This document shows, piece after piece, positions 35,628 through 44,502 of a stretch of DNA of 64,000 bases. A model generated the notes under the pieces. It was not told the DNA's origin. It was given only the letters and a program-made list of their open reading frames with translations, and did no database searches. Numbering within the stretch: position 1 is the stretch's first letter; each line of letters begins with the position of its first letter. The translations under genes and the position numbers were made by a program. Location of the stretch: contig NZ_CP040098.1 of assembly GCF_005377625.1 (NCBI RefSeq), positions 2,717,279-2,781,278 on the forward strand, written 5' to 3'. This stretch comes from Desulfoglaeba alkanexedens ALDC (GTDB lineage: Bacteria > Desulfobacterota > Syntrophobacteria > Syntrophobacterales > DSM-9756).

Positions 35628-36557
35628 TTAGTAAGTTACCTTATCGATCCCTTTTAGGCCAAGTATCTGCCTGGCATCATCCGGAGTAGCGATATCAATG
35701 CTCAATTCCTTAGCAATGCGCACAATTTTCTCCACTTGGTCCGCATTGCTCTTCGCCATTACCCCCTTGCCGGCATACAGGCTGTCTTCCATGCCCACCC
35801 TCACATTGCCTCCCATGCTAAGTGCAACGGCGCACATAGGAAGCTGATGTCGCCCGGCGGCGCACACCGACCAAATAAAGTCGTTGCCGAAATTCTGCCT
35901 GGCTGTTTCATACAAGAATATTAGGTTTTTTGCAGAAGGCGGTATACCGCCCATTATCCCCATTACAAATTGCAAGTAAACCGGTTTCTTAATAAGTCCT
36001 TTACTTACCAGGTAGGCGGCATTGTTGATCATGGCTGAATCATATATTTCCATTTCGGGTTTGGTGCCATTTTCCTCAAATGTTCGAGCAAATTCTTCCA
36101 TCGTCTTGAATGTGTTAGCAAAAATGAAATCTCTGGTCGATTCCAGATACGGCTTTTCCCAGTCATATTTCCATTCCCGTATCCCCATCCTATCGGGTAT
36201 GTCGAAAAGGGCGAAGTTCACGGAGCCGGCATTGAATGACGCCAGTTCGGGCTTAAAAGTAGGTATCGCCCTTAACCTTTCCTCGGCGGTCATCCCCAGA
36301 CCGGCTCCGGTAGTAGTATTTACAACCACATTGCATCTGCTTTTTATCTTGCGTAATACCTCGCCTATAACATTTAAATCTTGACTGGGCCGACCGGTCT
36401 TTGGATCACGCACATGGATATGAACCATTGCAGCCCCGGCTTCATAAGCCCTGACCGCATCATCGGCAATTTGATCCGGAGTAATGGGAAGATAGGGGCT
36501 CATACTCGGTGTATGAATAGAACCGGTAATTGCTGCTGTTACTATTGTTTTTGCCAT
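35628..36557 (-). CDS. Beta-keto acid cleavage enzyme (BKACE, DUF849)
   Basis: 309 residues. ITGSIHTPSMSPYLPITPDQ, AAMVHIHVRDPKTGRPS (the Zn-binding HxH), TTTGAG and GNVRVGMEDSLYAGKG (catalytic Glu) are typical of BKACE, the Kce-type family. Members condense a beta-keto acid with acetyl-CoA to give acetoacetate and a new acyl-CoA, or the reverse. Because the leucine pathway releases acetoacetate, this enzyme could use it instead of a CoA-transferase, none of which is seen here (inference). Confidence 0.85.
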   Translation of the reverse strand: MAKTIVTAAITGSIHTPSMSPYLPITPDQIADDAVRAYEAGAAMVHIHVRDPKTGRPSQDLNVIGEVLRKIKSRCNVVVNTTTGAGLGMTAEERLRAIPTFKPELASFNAGSVNFALFDIPDRMGIREWKYDWEKPYLESTRDFIFANTFKTMEEFARTFEENGTKPEMEIYDSAMINNAAYLVSKGLIKKPVYLQFVMGIMGGIPPSAKNLIFLYETARQNFGNDFIWSVCAAGRHQLPMCAVALSMGGNVRVGMEDSLYAGKGVMAKSNADQVEKIVRIAKELSIDIATPDDARQILGLKGIDKVTY

Positions 36558-36567
36558 AAATCACTCC

Positions 36568-37026
36568 TCATTTTTGCTTTTTGAGCATCATGATTTCAAA
36601 GTTGCCATCCATAACTACAATATCCTTTTGATTTAAAACAGCTAGATAAAATTCAACAATGCCCCTGTCCGGTTTACTGGTTTGGATTTTCTTCGCGACT
36701 CGAGCATGGACATGTATGGTATCTCCGAGCATGATTGGAGCCTTAAAATGCCAGTCTTTAATGCCCATGAAAGCCACGATCGACCCCTCCAATAGATTCA
36801 ACCTGACAAAGAGCCCGGAAGCTATGGAAAGTCCGCACATACCATGGGCGATTCTCCCACCGAATGGCTGTTTTGCAGCAAATTCAGCGTCAGTATGCAA
36901 CGGGTTGAAGTCACCACTAAAACAACTGAAGTTGACAATATCAGCCTCAGTCACCGTTCTTCCAAGTGTGTGAAAGTCTTGGCCTTCTCTAAATTCTTCA
37001 AAATACTTCCCCAAGACAATGGACAT
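36568..37026 (-). CDS. MaoC-family hydratase, second copy
   Basis: 152 residues. SCFSGDFNPLHTDAEFAAKQ carries the hydratase Asp/His, with FGGRIAHGMCGLSIASGLF and FKAPIMLGDTIHV following. It is similar in plan to 27693-28124 but clearly diverged. It sits 10 bases from the BKACE gene in the catabolic operon. Confidence 0.8.
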   Translation of the reverse strand: MSIVLGKYFEEFREGQDFHTLGRTVTEADIVNFSCFSGDFNPLHTDAEFAAKQPFGGRIAHGMCGLSIASGLFVRLNLLEGSIVAFMGIKDWHFKAPIMLGDTIHVHARVAKKIQTSKPDRGIVEFYLAVLNQKDIVVMDGNFEIMMLKKQK

Positions 37027-37048
37027 ATCACGCCCCCTTTTTTATTTC

Positions 37049-37345
37049 TTAACAGCCTTCCGTTTCAGCCAGATAGTCAACCATAACCTCATCAGCTCCG
37101 GCGCCTGTGGGAAGTATGTGCAAATCCATATAATATTGTGTTATTGGAGATTCGGCTATATATCCAATCCCGCCGAACAGCTGCAAACAGGCATCAGGTA
37201 TCTCTCTGGCCAATCGACTTGCATATGGGTTCTCCATTGTAATCTCTCTGGTAGCATACAAGCCTTTGTTCAAGAGCCTGGCTATATGATAGGTGAGTTG
37301 CCTGAGGGCGTGTATTTGAGTATTCATCTCCAACAGCCGGCGCGT
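37049..37345 (-). pseudogene. Acyl-CoA dehydrogenase, C-terminal relic
   Basis: MNTQIHALRQLTYHIARLLN, ASRLAREIPDACLQLFGGIG and YIAESPITQYYMDLHILPTG are the C-terminal helical bundle of an acyl-CoA dehydrogenase. The N-terminal and middle domains are missing. The upstream reading (to 37468) shows no homology. It lies between isovaleryl-CoA dehydrogenase and the MaoC gene, so a duplicate dehydrogenase was probably lost here. Confidence 0.6.
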
Positions 37346-37499
37346 TAGAGGGTGTTTTCTGATAAGCGCCGAATCCGCTAATGATTGCGGCGCAGGCCGG
37401 TCTGGAAGCATTCGGGGCTGGCTTTGGGGCTTAGTGAGGCTCAGTTGATGCAATACAAAACTCCGCACGAGGATAAACGCGTTATGACTGCAAGAGTCG

Positions 37500-38666
37500 C
37501 TAGGCCTGGCTCAAAATTTCACGAGCAATGACGAGTCTTCGGATCTCCGAGGTGCCGGCGCCGATGGTCATCAGCTTGGCATCCCGCATCAGGCGCTGCA
37601 CGGGGTATTCCAACATATAGCCGTAGCCGCCATGGATTTGAACCGCCTCAGAGGCTACCCAGTTACACATTTCAGCGGTAAACAGCAGGGCAGAGGCCGC
37701 CCTTTTGTGGATCGTGGTTCCCTTACCGCCGCGCTCGGCAGATTGGGCCGCGCGTGCCACCTGATAGCAGTAAAGACGCGCTGCCTCGATCTGGGTGTAC
37801 ATATCGGCCAGTTTGGCCTGAATCAGCTGAAAGCTGGCAATGGGACGACCAAATTGAACGCGTTCCTTGGCGTATTTTACGGAATGCTCGAAGGCGGCCT
37901 GTGCAAGACCCAAGGCAAGTCCAGAGAAGAACGCTCGTTCCATATCAAGACCAGACATCATTACATCGATGCCCAGGTGTTCCTTGCCCAGAAGGTTTTC
38001 CGCCGGCACCCTGCAATCTTCGAAGAACAACTCTCCCGTTGGTGAGCCGCGCATGCCCATCTTTTCTAACTTTCGCGCTACGGCAAAACCGGGAAAATCT
38101 CTTTCAACAATGAATGCGCTGATCCCCTTCGCTCCGCCCTGGGGATCGGTTTTTGCGTAGACGATCAGAGTATTGGCGATTGGCCCGTTGGTAATGAAGG
38201 TTTTGGATCCGTTCAATATGTACTCGTTACCCTTTTTAACGGCACGGGTCCTGATAGAAACAGCGTCGGAGCCGGCATCCGGCTCGGTGAGTGCCAGCGC
38301 TCCAATGTGTTCACCGGTGCATAGGGAGGGGAGGTATTTGCTGCGCTGTTCAGCCGTTCCATTACGATACAGATTGTGTGCACAGAGGTTGCTGTGGGCC
38401 CCATATGACAGAGAAACGGCCGGACTGACCCGCGCCAGCTCTTCGCCTGCAATGACCCCCGCCAGCAAATCGAACCCCGCTCCTCCGAATTCCTCAGGTA
38501 TGGTGATGCCCAGGATTCCAAGCCGGCCCATCTTGGCGAACAGATCCTCAGGCATTTCATCAGCGCGATCGATTTCCTCGGCAAGGGGTGCAATTTCATT
38601 GTCGGCAAACTTTCGTACGGATTCTCGCAACAAGTAATGCTCTTCTTCCATGAAGTTCAAATCCAT
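37500..38666 (-). CDS. Isovaleryl-CoA dehydrogenase
   Basis: 388 residues. SLSYGAHSNLCAHNLYRNGT, LTEPDAGSDAVS, MGMRGSPTGELFFEDC and HGGYGYMLEYPVQR are acyl-CoA dehydrogenase motifs. The usual catalytic Glu position reads IGAGTSEIRR (Gly), and GLDMER carries the Glu instead. That relocation marks isovaleryl-CoA dehydrogenases. It oxidises isovaleryl-CoA to 3-methylcrotonyl-CoA, passing electrons to ETF. As the first gene of the operon it defines the pathway's entry. Confidence 0.9.
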   Translation of the reverse strand: MDLNFMEEEHYLLRESVRKFADNEIAPLAEEIDRADEMPEDLFAKMGRLGILGITIPEEFGGAGFDLLAGVIAGEELARVSPAVSLSYGAHSNLCAHNLYRNGTAEQRSKYLPSLCTGEHIGALALTEPDAGSDAVSIRTRAVKKGNEYILNGSKTFITNGPIANTLIVYAKTDPQGGAKGISAFIVERDFPGFAVARKLEKMGMRGSPTGELFFEDCRVPAENLLGKEHLGIDVMMSGLDMERAFFSGLALGLAQAAFEHSVKYAKERVQFGRPIASFQLIQAKLADMYTQIEAARLYCYQVARAAQSAERGGKGTTIHKRAASALLFTAEMCNWVASEAVQIHGGYGYMLEYPVQRLMRDAKLMTIGAGTSEIRRLVIAREILSQA

Positions 38667-38734
38667 GCCGCTTCCTCCTCGGGCGGTTTAAAGTTATCGT
38701 CTTGGAGCGTATTCTAGAGCCGGTTTCACGGCTC

Positions 38735-38852
38735 TTTTGTAGGAGCCGGCTTGCCGACGGATTCCGATCACGGCCAAGGCGCCTCCTACAGGAACAAAGA
38801 GCGTCAGTGCCCGACTTTCATGAGTTTGTTTTTGGAAAAGCTGCTAGCACGT
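38735..38852 (+). repeat. REP-type repeat module, second copy
   Basis: TGTAGGAGCCGGCTTGCCGA ... GGCCAAGGCGCCTCCTACAG forms a long hairpin. GCCCGACTTTCATGAGTTTG and TTTTTGGAAAAGC follow, matching 23866-23973. It lies between the dehydrogenase start and the end of the regulator gene. Confidence 0.7.
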
Positions 38853-39075
38853 GAAGTGTAGTTCTTTGGAGCAAATGCTATGCCAGCGCTTGGAGAGGTG
38901 CGATGGACGCTGATTTAGAGGTCTCCCGGTAAGGAGCGAGGGGGGTGATGTGTCATTTTGAAACGTTTTGCCAAGGGCACACGAGCACATCGCCTGGATT
39001 TGTCGTTTGCCAAAAAAAACCCAAGACGGGTGTACCATCTTGGGACATGTTCCTTTCTGAGATGGTCGGACTCGG

Positions 39076-40881
39076 CTAAGAGGGCCAGGAGCCTGCCTGG
39101 CTGATCCTCCCCTGGGTCTCATATTCTCGAAGTCTGCGATAGAGCGACGAACGTGAAATACCCAACAGGGAAGCGGCTTTGCGCTTGTTTCCGCTGCAGA
39201 GTTGGAGGGTCTCTTCGATAGCCCTTTTTTCAATGCGTCGTATGGAACAATCCGCCAGGTCAGCAACCCGCTGCGATCTACCGGTGGCCCAGGCCTGGAT
39301 TTTGTACGGGAGATCGATAACCGAGATGGTCTGGTTCTTACATAGGCAACACGCTGACTCCAGCGCGTTCCTCAGCTCCCTCACATTTCCCGGCCAGGGA
39401 TAGCTGCTCAGAATCTCCAGCACGTTTTCATCAAGCCGTATTCCAGGTTTGCCCAAAAGCGATGAAAATTCCTGTAAGAATGCGTTTGCTAACATAGGTA
39501 CATCGCCTTCCCGCTCGCGAAGAGCCGGAAGGCTTAGTGCAACAACATCCAGCCTATAGAAAAGATCCTCTCGGAAAAGTCCTTTCCGCACCAATTGTGC
39601 AAGATCTCTATTCGTCGCCGCAATGATGCGCACATCGGCAAACAGCGTTTCAACTCCCCCTACCCGTTGGTACTCTCCCTCCTGCAAAATGCGAAGCAGC
39701 TTCGACTGCATTCCGATGCTCATGTCCCCCACCTCATCTAACAGCAGGGTGCCTCGGTCAGCCAATTCGAATTTACCGGGCTTTCCTCCCTTGCGGGCAC
39801 CACTGAAAGCACCCTCCTCATAGCCGAACAATTCCGATTCCAGCAGAGTTTCCGGAATTCCCGCGCAATTCAGCCGCACAAAAGGCGATGCTGAGCGATC
39901 GCTGGCGGTGTGGATGGCATGGGCAAACAGCTCTTTGCCGGTACCACTTTCTCCCGTAATCAACACCCTGACCGAAGATGAAGCGGCCCTCCTGGCTTTT
40001 TCGATGACCCGCTCAAGAGCCGGAGATTGACCGATGATATCGGCAAAGGTGAATGGGGTGCGGCTTGAATCAACCGCCGAGCGGGCGGTTTTCGTTCCGC
40101 TCTTGATTCTAAGTATTGGGAACCTCTGAAGGAATACTTCGGCATGTGACATATCATTGAAGACGCTTTTGCAGACGGCCCCCGAGAGGCTCCCGTCCCG
40201 GTAAAGCGGCGTCACTTCCACGGGGATGCTCTCGGCTTTTCCTCTTCTCGGAACAGCGGCGAACTCGGAATGTCCGGTGCTCGCCACCTTGTTGAGCAGA
40301 CATCCCCTAAGGACACTGTCGACATCCTTTCCCTCCAGCTCCTCCCGGGGCAATCCAATCCGGTCTGCCGATTTCTTGTTTACGTAAACCAATCGGCCCT
40401 CGACATCTGCAACCCCAAGCTCTTCAAAGGTCGTATCCAGGATATTTTCCAGAAGGTTGATGCGGTCCATTGCCTTCTGCAATTTACTGCTTAGCTCCAT
40501 TATCTCAGTTGTTTCCAGCCAAATCTCCAACACGCCCGCCGTTCTGCCGTGCCGGTAGACGGGAAAACTGCTCACTCGGATGGTAGCCGTTCTTATTTCC
40601 AACAGCAGATCATAGCGCGGCGCCCCCTTATTTAAGACGGCGTCCACGTGATTTTTCGGCAGATAGGGCACAATGCTGCTGCCAACCAGTTGTTGAGGGT
40701 CCTTGCCCAGGATTCTGGCTGCCGGATGATTAACCAGCCGAAACTTTCCCTCACAGTCAATCAGCAATACTCCCAGAGGTAATTCCATGAGATCTATGCC
40801 AAAGCAGCGTTCCGCAGTGTGCTTGACATAGTCGCTTAGATCCGCAAATTGAAGCTCTTCAGTATTGACCCCAGAAATCAT
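39076..40881 (-). CDS. PAS-domain sigma-54-dependent activator
   Basis: 601 residues. Two PAS-like sensor domains (GVLLIDCEGKFRLVNHPAAR; GVADVEGRLVYVNKKSADRI) precede an AAA+ domain with [14 protein letters not shown] (Ser in the sigma-54 loop) and LLLDEVGD. A Fis helix-turn-helix (NKRKAASLLGISRSSLYRRL) ends it. ATG at 40881 follows AAGGAGG; the ATG at 40884 is too close. The frame stays open upstream into an IS3 relic. It lies upstream of, and in line with, the catabolic operon, which it probably controls. Confidence 0.88.
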   Translation of the reverse strand: MISGVNTEELQFADLSDYVKHTAERCFGIDLMELPLGVLLIDCEGKFRLVNHPAARILGKDPQQLVGSSIVPYLPKNHVDAVLNKGAPRYDLLLEIRTATIRVSSFPVYRHGRTAGVLEIWLETTEIMELSSKLQKAMDRINLLENILDTTFEELGVADVEGRLVYVNKKSADRIGLPREELEGKDVDSVLRGCLLNKVASTGHSEFAAVPRRGKAESIPVEVTPLYRDGSLSGAVCKSVFNDMSHAEVFLQRFPILRIKSGTKTARSAVDSSRTPFTFADIIGQSPALERVIEKARRAASSSVRVLITGESGTGKELFAHAIHTASDRSASPFVRLNCAGIPETLLESELFGYEEGAFSGARKGGKPGKFELADRGTLLLDEVGDMSIGMQSKLLRILQEGEYQRVGGVETLFADVRIIAATNRDLAQLVRKGLFREDLFYRLDVVALSLPALREREGDVPMLANAFLQEFSSLLGKPGIRLDENVLEILSSYPWPGNVRELRNALESACCLCKNQTISVIDLPYKIQAWATGRSQRVADLADCSIRRIEKRAIEETLQLCSGNKRKAASLLGISRSSLYRRLREYETQGRISQAGSWPS

Positions 40882-40889
40882 CATGCCTC

Positions 40890-41490
40890 CTTGAATCGTA
40901 AGGTTGGGGGGTTCAACCTTATAAGCCGGATCAAGCACGCTCTGGCGGGCTTCGATGACCTGCTCTGCCAGCCCGTAATGGACCACCTCGGGGGTCAGCA
41001 TGTCGATGCTGCCGTCGTATTCCCTTTGATCCAGCGGGATCCCCAGCATCTCTGAGAGTTTTTTTGAAACGCGATGATCGTCTCAGCCCTTTCCAACCGC
41101 CTTTTTAGACGTCTGTCTTCGGTCTCCAGCTCCCTGAGTTTCCTTGCAAGAGGATTGACCGGCTTGGCCTTCATACCGCGCCGCTTAGGCGCCAGGCCAT
41201 CCCGTTCAGCCTTTTCACGTCGCCTGCGCCAACTGGCAAGATGCGAGGCGCACAATCCCTCACGTCTCAACGAGGCCCCCACAGCGCCAGGTCTCTCCTT
41301 GCAAGCCTCCGCCTGCTCCACAGGATCTTCTTCTTGTACTGCGCTGAGAATACCCTTCGTTGCGTTTTCGCCGGAACGTCCGGATCAGGCCTAGAGACTG
41401 CCGCTAGCTGCACCCCCGTGGGGTCTCTCCGTTCCGAGTCGCTACGTTCCCCTCCACTCCGAGACCACACGGGCATCACCAACCCCCCTG
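40890..41490 (-). pseudogene. IS3-family transposase relic (OrfA joined to the end of OrfB)
   Basis: Fragments read AKTQRRVFSAQYKKKIL, then LRREGLCASHLASWRRRREK, PLARKLRELETEDRRLKRRL and IIAFQKK (OrfA, helix-turn-helix and leucine-zipper part). After a T7/A7 run at 41058-41064 comes LTPEVVHYGLAEQVIEARQS, the C-terminus of OrfB. The whole DDE core is missing. Frameshifts lie near 41325 and 41060. The last frame reads into the regulator gene. Confidence 0.75.
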
Positions 41491-41499
41491 CCCGTGATC

Positions 41500-42095
41500 A
41501 TCCAATGAGAGCTCCTGTAATCTTCATCCATCACCACTCACTTCCTTTCGCACCCTCCATACTATAAAATAATTTATCATAAAATGAGGATCCAATCATC
41601 ATGGGCGGACAGGTTTTTCAGGGTGTCGGCGTTGCCATGCCAGCCACCATCAGGGATCCCTAATCGCTAAAGCGATATCTGGTAGTGTCACGCTCTATTT
41701 GTGTACCCGTATCATGCTGTTATTGCAGGAAAAGTGTATCAAAAGATGAGTATTACTCTGTCCAGTTTCTGGGGACTATTATAATCCCAGTGAATGGGGC
41801 GACGCATGACGCAGACACAATTCGTCCCGTAAATGCCGGCCATTGGGTTGGATGGGAGCAGACAGAAATGGGTATTCGGCATCGGTATCGTGGAGAGGCA
41901 CATACCGCATAGTGCACTCCATCTTGGATAGACGGTTGACCAAAGTGCTACTTGGCAGGTAAAAATGAATTAATGTATCGCGCCGAAAGGAGGCCGTCTC
42001 CTTTTTTTGAGAGGAATGTCGTTGGCTCCTGCTCACGGTCGCGCGGTTCGGCGCGCACAAAAGAAGATGCTGGATCCTTTGTTGTGGAGGCACCT
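41500..42095. other. Regulatory-length spacer before the hybrid kinase
   Basis: Holds a short open stretch near 41785-41912 (THDADTIRPVNAGHWVGWEQ) that is not recognised and may be a relic. No clear -24/-12 or -35/-10 promoter could be fixed. Confidence 0.35.
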
Positions 42096-44465
42096 ATGGG
42101 ATCGAACGATTACGCCTTGATCGAGCGCAGAAAACACCTTCCCGATCTCTTGGCCATGCTCGGATTGGCCTTCGATCAACTGAACACCATGGCCTGGGTG
42201 ATCGACACGGAGGGAGAGATTGTCTATGCCAATCGAGAGGCGCTCAGGCAAGTCGGTACAACCCTCGATGAGATCCAGGGAGAGCTTTTCGAACGATCAC
42301 CGTGGAGGAGCGCCACGGAAGACGCAAAACAAACCACACGGGACATGATCGCCAGGGGGCTGCGTGGAGAATCATCGGTCGTCGAAGATTTCATACGGGG
42401 AGCTGAGGGGAATCCGGTGCCGGTGCTCTTCTCCATTTCTCCGCTCTACGACCCGTCAGGAAAGATTGTTGCGCTGATTCCTGAAGGGAAGATCATTTCC
42501 GACCTCAAGGGCATCGAGCTTGAGCTGAAGAAAGAGCGCCTCGAAACCCAGATGTGGATCGATTCCATGGCCGCCATGGTTATCAAGAGCGATCCGGATG
42601 GAAGGATCATCTCGTGTAACCGGGCTTTCCTGAAAGCCGCCAACTTGAACATGGACGAAGTCCGAGGCCGGTTTATCTGCGACATAAGCCATTTCGGAAA
42701 GCAACGAAAGGGAAGAAATCTGCTTCGCGATTCCATCAGGAACGCAAAGGACGGTCGTGGGTGCGGCATCGAGATCGACCTATCCTTCAGCCAGGAGGTT
42801 TCCGGGACCTACTTCGTCAACATTAACCCGATCAAGGATGATTCCGGCACCGTTGTATTGCTGGTAATGGAAATCATGGACATCTCTGAGCAGGTAAAAC
42901 TCAGGGAGCTGATGCTTGTCAGAGAGCAGGAATACTCAGCGCGACTCGAGCGAGAAGTCAACAGGATCAGGGAGCTTTTAAAGAGAACCGAGCAATTCAA
43001 CAAAAGTGTCATCGATTCAGTTCCGATGGGGATCATTTATCTTGATGCAGATAACAGGATACTTTTCGTGAATCCCAAGATGCAGTACTACCTAGAAGGT
43101 GCCGGAGTCGACAAGAAATGCGTTATCGGCAAGACCCTTATGGAGCTCGGCATGCACCCGGCAAATGCCTTGTGGGAAGACGCGTCTGCAGACTACCAGC
43201 GAGAAGCGGTCTTCGGCCAATCGAGAATGATTCTCCGCAATGACACCGGGAAGAAGTTCTTTTTCGAGGTACTGTCCGGTCCGCTCAAGTCGCCGGACAT
43301 GCACATCAAGGGGAGGGTTCTGACCTTCAATGATGTAACGGAAAAGGTGCGATTGGAGTCGGAGCTCCTGAGTACAAGGATACAGGCGGAAAAGATCAAC
43401 ACAATGAGTCTTCTTATTTCCGGCGTGGCTCATGAAATAAACAATCCGCTGACCAGCGTGCTCGGCTGTGCCGAGTATCTCACACAGGACGTGCAGCTCG
43501 ACGGCGACTTGCGGGAAATCTCTCACATCATTGTAGAAGAGGCCGGAAGAGCCCGCGATATCATACGTAACTTGCTGGAGGTAACCCAAAATTCCCCCAT
43601 AAGTGAGGACTGCTGTGATTTGAACAACATAATCAGAAGTATCGTGGGGCTTCGCATCAATGAGCTGAAAACCATGGGTGTTCGCGTCATCATCGAACTG
43701 GAGCCGGACATTCCGCAAATAAGTATCGGTGAAACACTGATGAAACAAGTCGTTGTGAACTTCATTCAGAATGCCGCGGATGCCATCGTTCAATCGGGGA
43801 CCGGAGACTGCATTTCGTTTCGAACCATGAGGGAAGATGAATGGGTGGTCATGGAAGTCAATGATAACGGACCCGGCATCAAAGAAGAGCATCAATCCAG
43901 AATATTCGATCCATTCTTTACAACCAAGCCGCCAGGCAAGGGAACCGGCCTTGGGCTGTCGATCACCTATGGAATTATACAAAGGCACGGTGGAAGCGTA
44001 TGGCTGGATACCGCAACAGTTGGGGGAGCTCGGTTCATCGCGCGGCTTCCGACGGCGCATTCAAGCAGTTTCCCGGATACATCTTGCCATGAGCTTGCAT
44101 GGATTCCATCAACAGTACTTGTGGTCGATGATGAACAGAATCTTTGCCGTATTCTCTCCAAATACCTCAAGAGTCTCGGATGCGAGGTGGACATCGCATC
44201 CAATGGCCGACAGGCGATGGAAAAGATCGAGAATAAAGCCTATGATGTAATGTTGGTCGATGTCAGAATGCCGTCCATGGACGGTATTGAGTTGTACCAA
44301 AGGATCAAGGCAAAATATCCTGAAATGCTTTCTCGTTTTGCATTCATGTCGGGCGTTTCGGAACTGGATATCACGGCCACCTCCACGGCTGCTACGGTGC
44401 CTGTTATTCGGAAGCCTTTCAGCCGCAAGGATATTTTGCGTTTCTTATCGACTCTGGGTCGGTAA
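42096..44465 (+). CDS. Hybrid histidine kinase, triple PAS, with C-terminal receiver
   Basis: 789 residues. Three PAS domains (about 17-140, 150-265, 305-420), HisKA with VAHEINNPLTSVLGCAEYL (His near 445), an HATPase with NDNGPGI near 590 and GKGTGLGLSITYGI near 613, then a receiver with MLVDVRMPSMDG near 720. No membrane segment is visible, so sensing is cytoplasmic. ATG at 42096 follows GTGGAGG. Upstream in-frame ATGs lack a site. It precedes an NtrC-type regulator by 37 bases, so the two form a phosphorelay pair. Confidence 0.9.
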   Translation: MGSNDYALIERRKHLPDLLAMLGLAFDQLNTMAWVIDTEGEIVYANREALRQVGTTLDEIQGELFERSPWRSATEDAKQTTRDMIARGLRGESSVVEDFIRGAEGNPVPVLFSISPLYDPSGKIVALIPEGKIISDLKGIELELKKERLETQMWIDSMAAMVIKSDPDGRIISCNRAFLKAANLNMDEVRGRFICDISHFGKQRKGRNLLRDSIRNAKDGRGCGIEIDLSFSQEVSGTYFVNINPIKDDSGTVVLLVMEIMDISEQVKLRELMLVREQEYSARLEREVNRIRELLKRTEQFNKSVIDSVPMGIIYLDADNRILFVNPKMQYYLEGAGVDKKCVIGKTLMELGMHPANALWEDASADYQREAVFGQSRMILRNDTGKKFFFEVLSGPLKSPDMHIKGRVLTFNDVTEKVRLESELLSTRIQAEKINTMSLLISGVAHEINNPLTSVLGCAEYLTQDVQLDGDLREISHIIVEEAGRARDIIRNLLEVTQNSPISEDCCDLNNIIRSIVGLRINELKTMGVRVIIELEPDIPQISIGETLMKQVVVNFIQNAADAIVQSGTGDCISFRTMREDEWVVMEVNDNGPGIKEEHQSRIFDPFFTTKPPGKGTGLGLSITYGIIQRHGGSVWLDTATVGGARFIARLPTAHSSSFPDTSCHELAWIPSTVLVVDDEQNLCRILSKYLKSLGCEVDIASNGRQAMEKIENKAYDVMLVDVRMPSMDGIELYQRIKAKYPEMLSRFAFMSGVSELDITATSTAATVPVIRKPFSRKDILRFLSTLGR

Positions 44466-44502
44466 TCGCTAAGCCTCTTCGAAGATTTATGGGTAAGCAG
44501 AG

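Noticed and set aside
37346-37468. Extending the acyl-CoA dehydrogenase relic upstream
   Set aside because: The open reading continues but loses all similarity; only the C-terminal domain is preserved.
41685-41912. 75-residue ORF upstream of the hybrid kinase
   Set aside because: No ribosome site, no recognised domain and stops in neighbouring frames; kept only as a possible relic in the spacer note.
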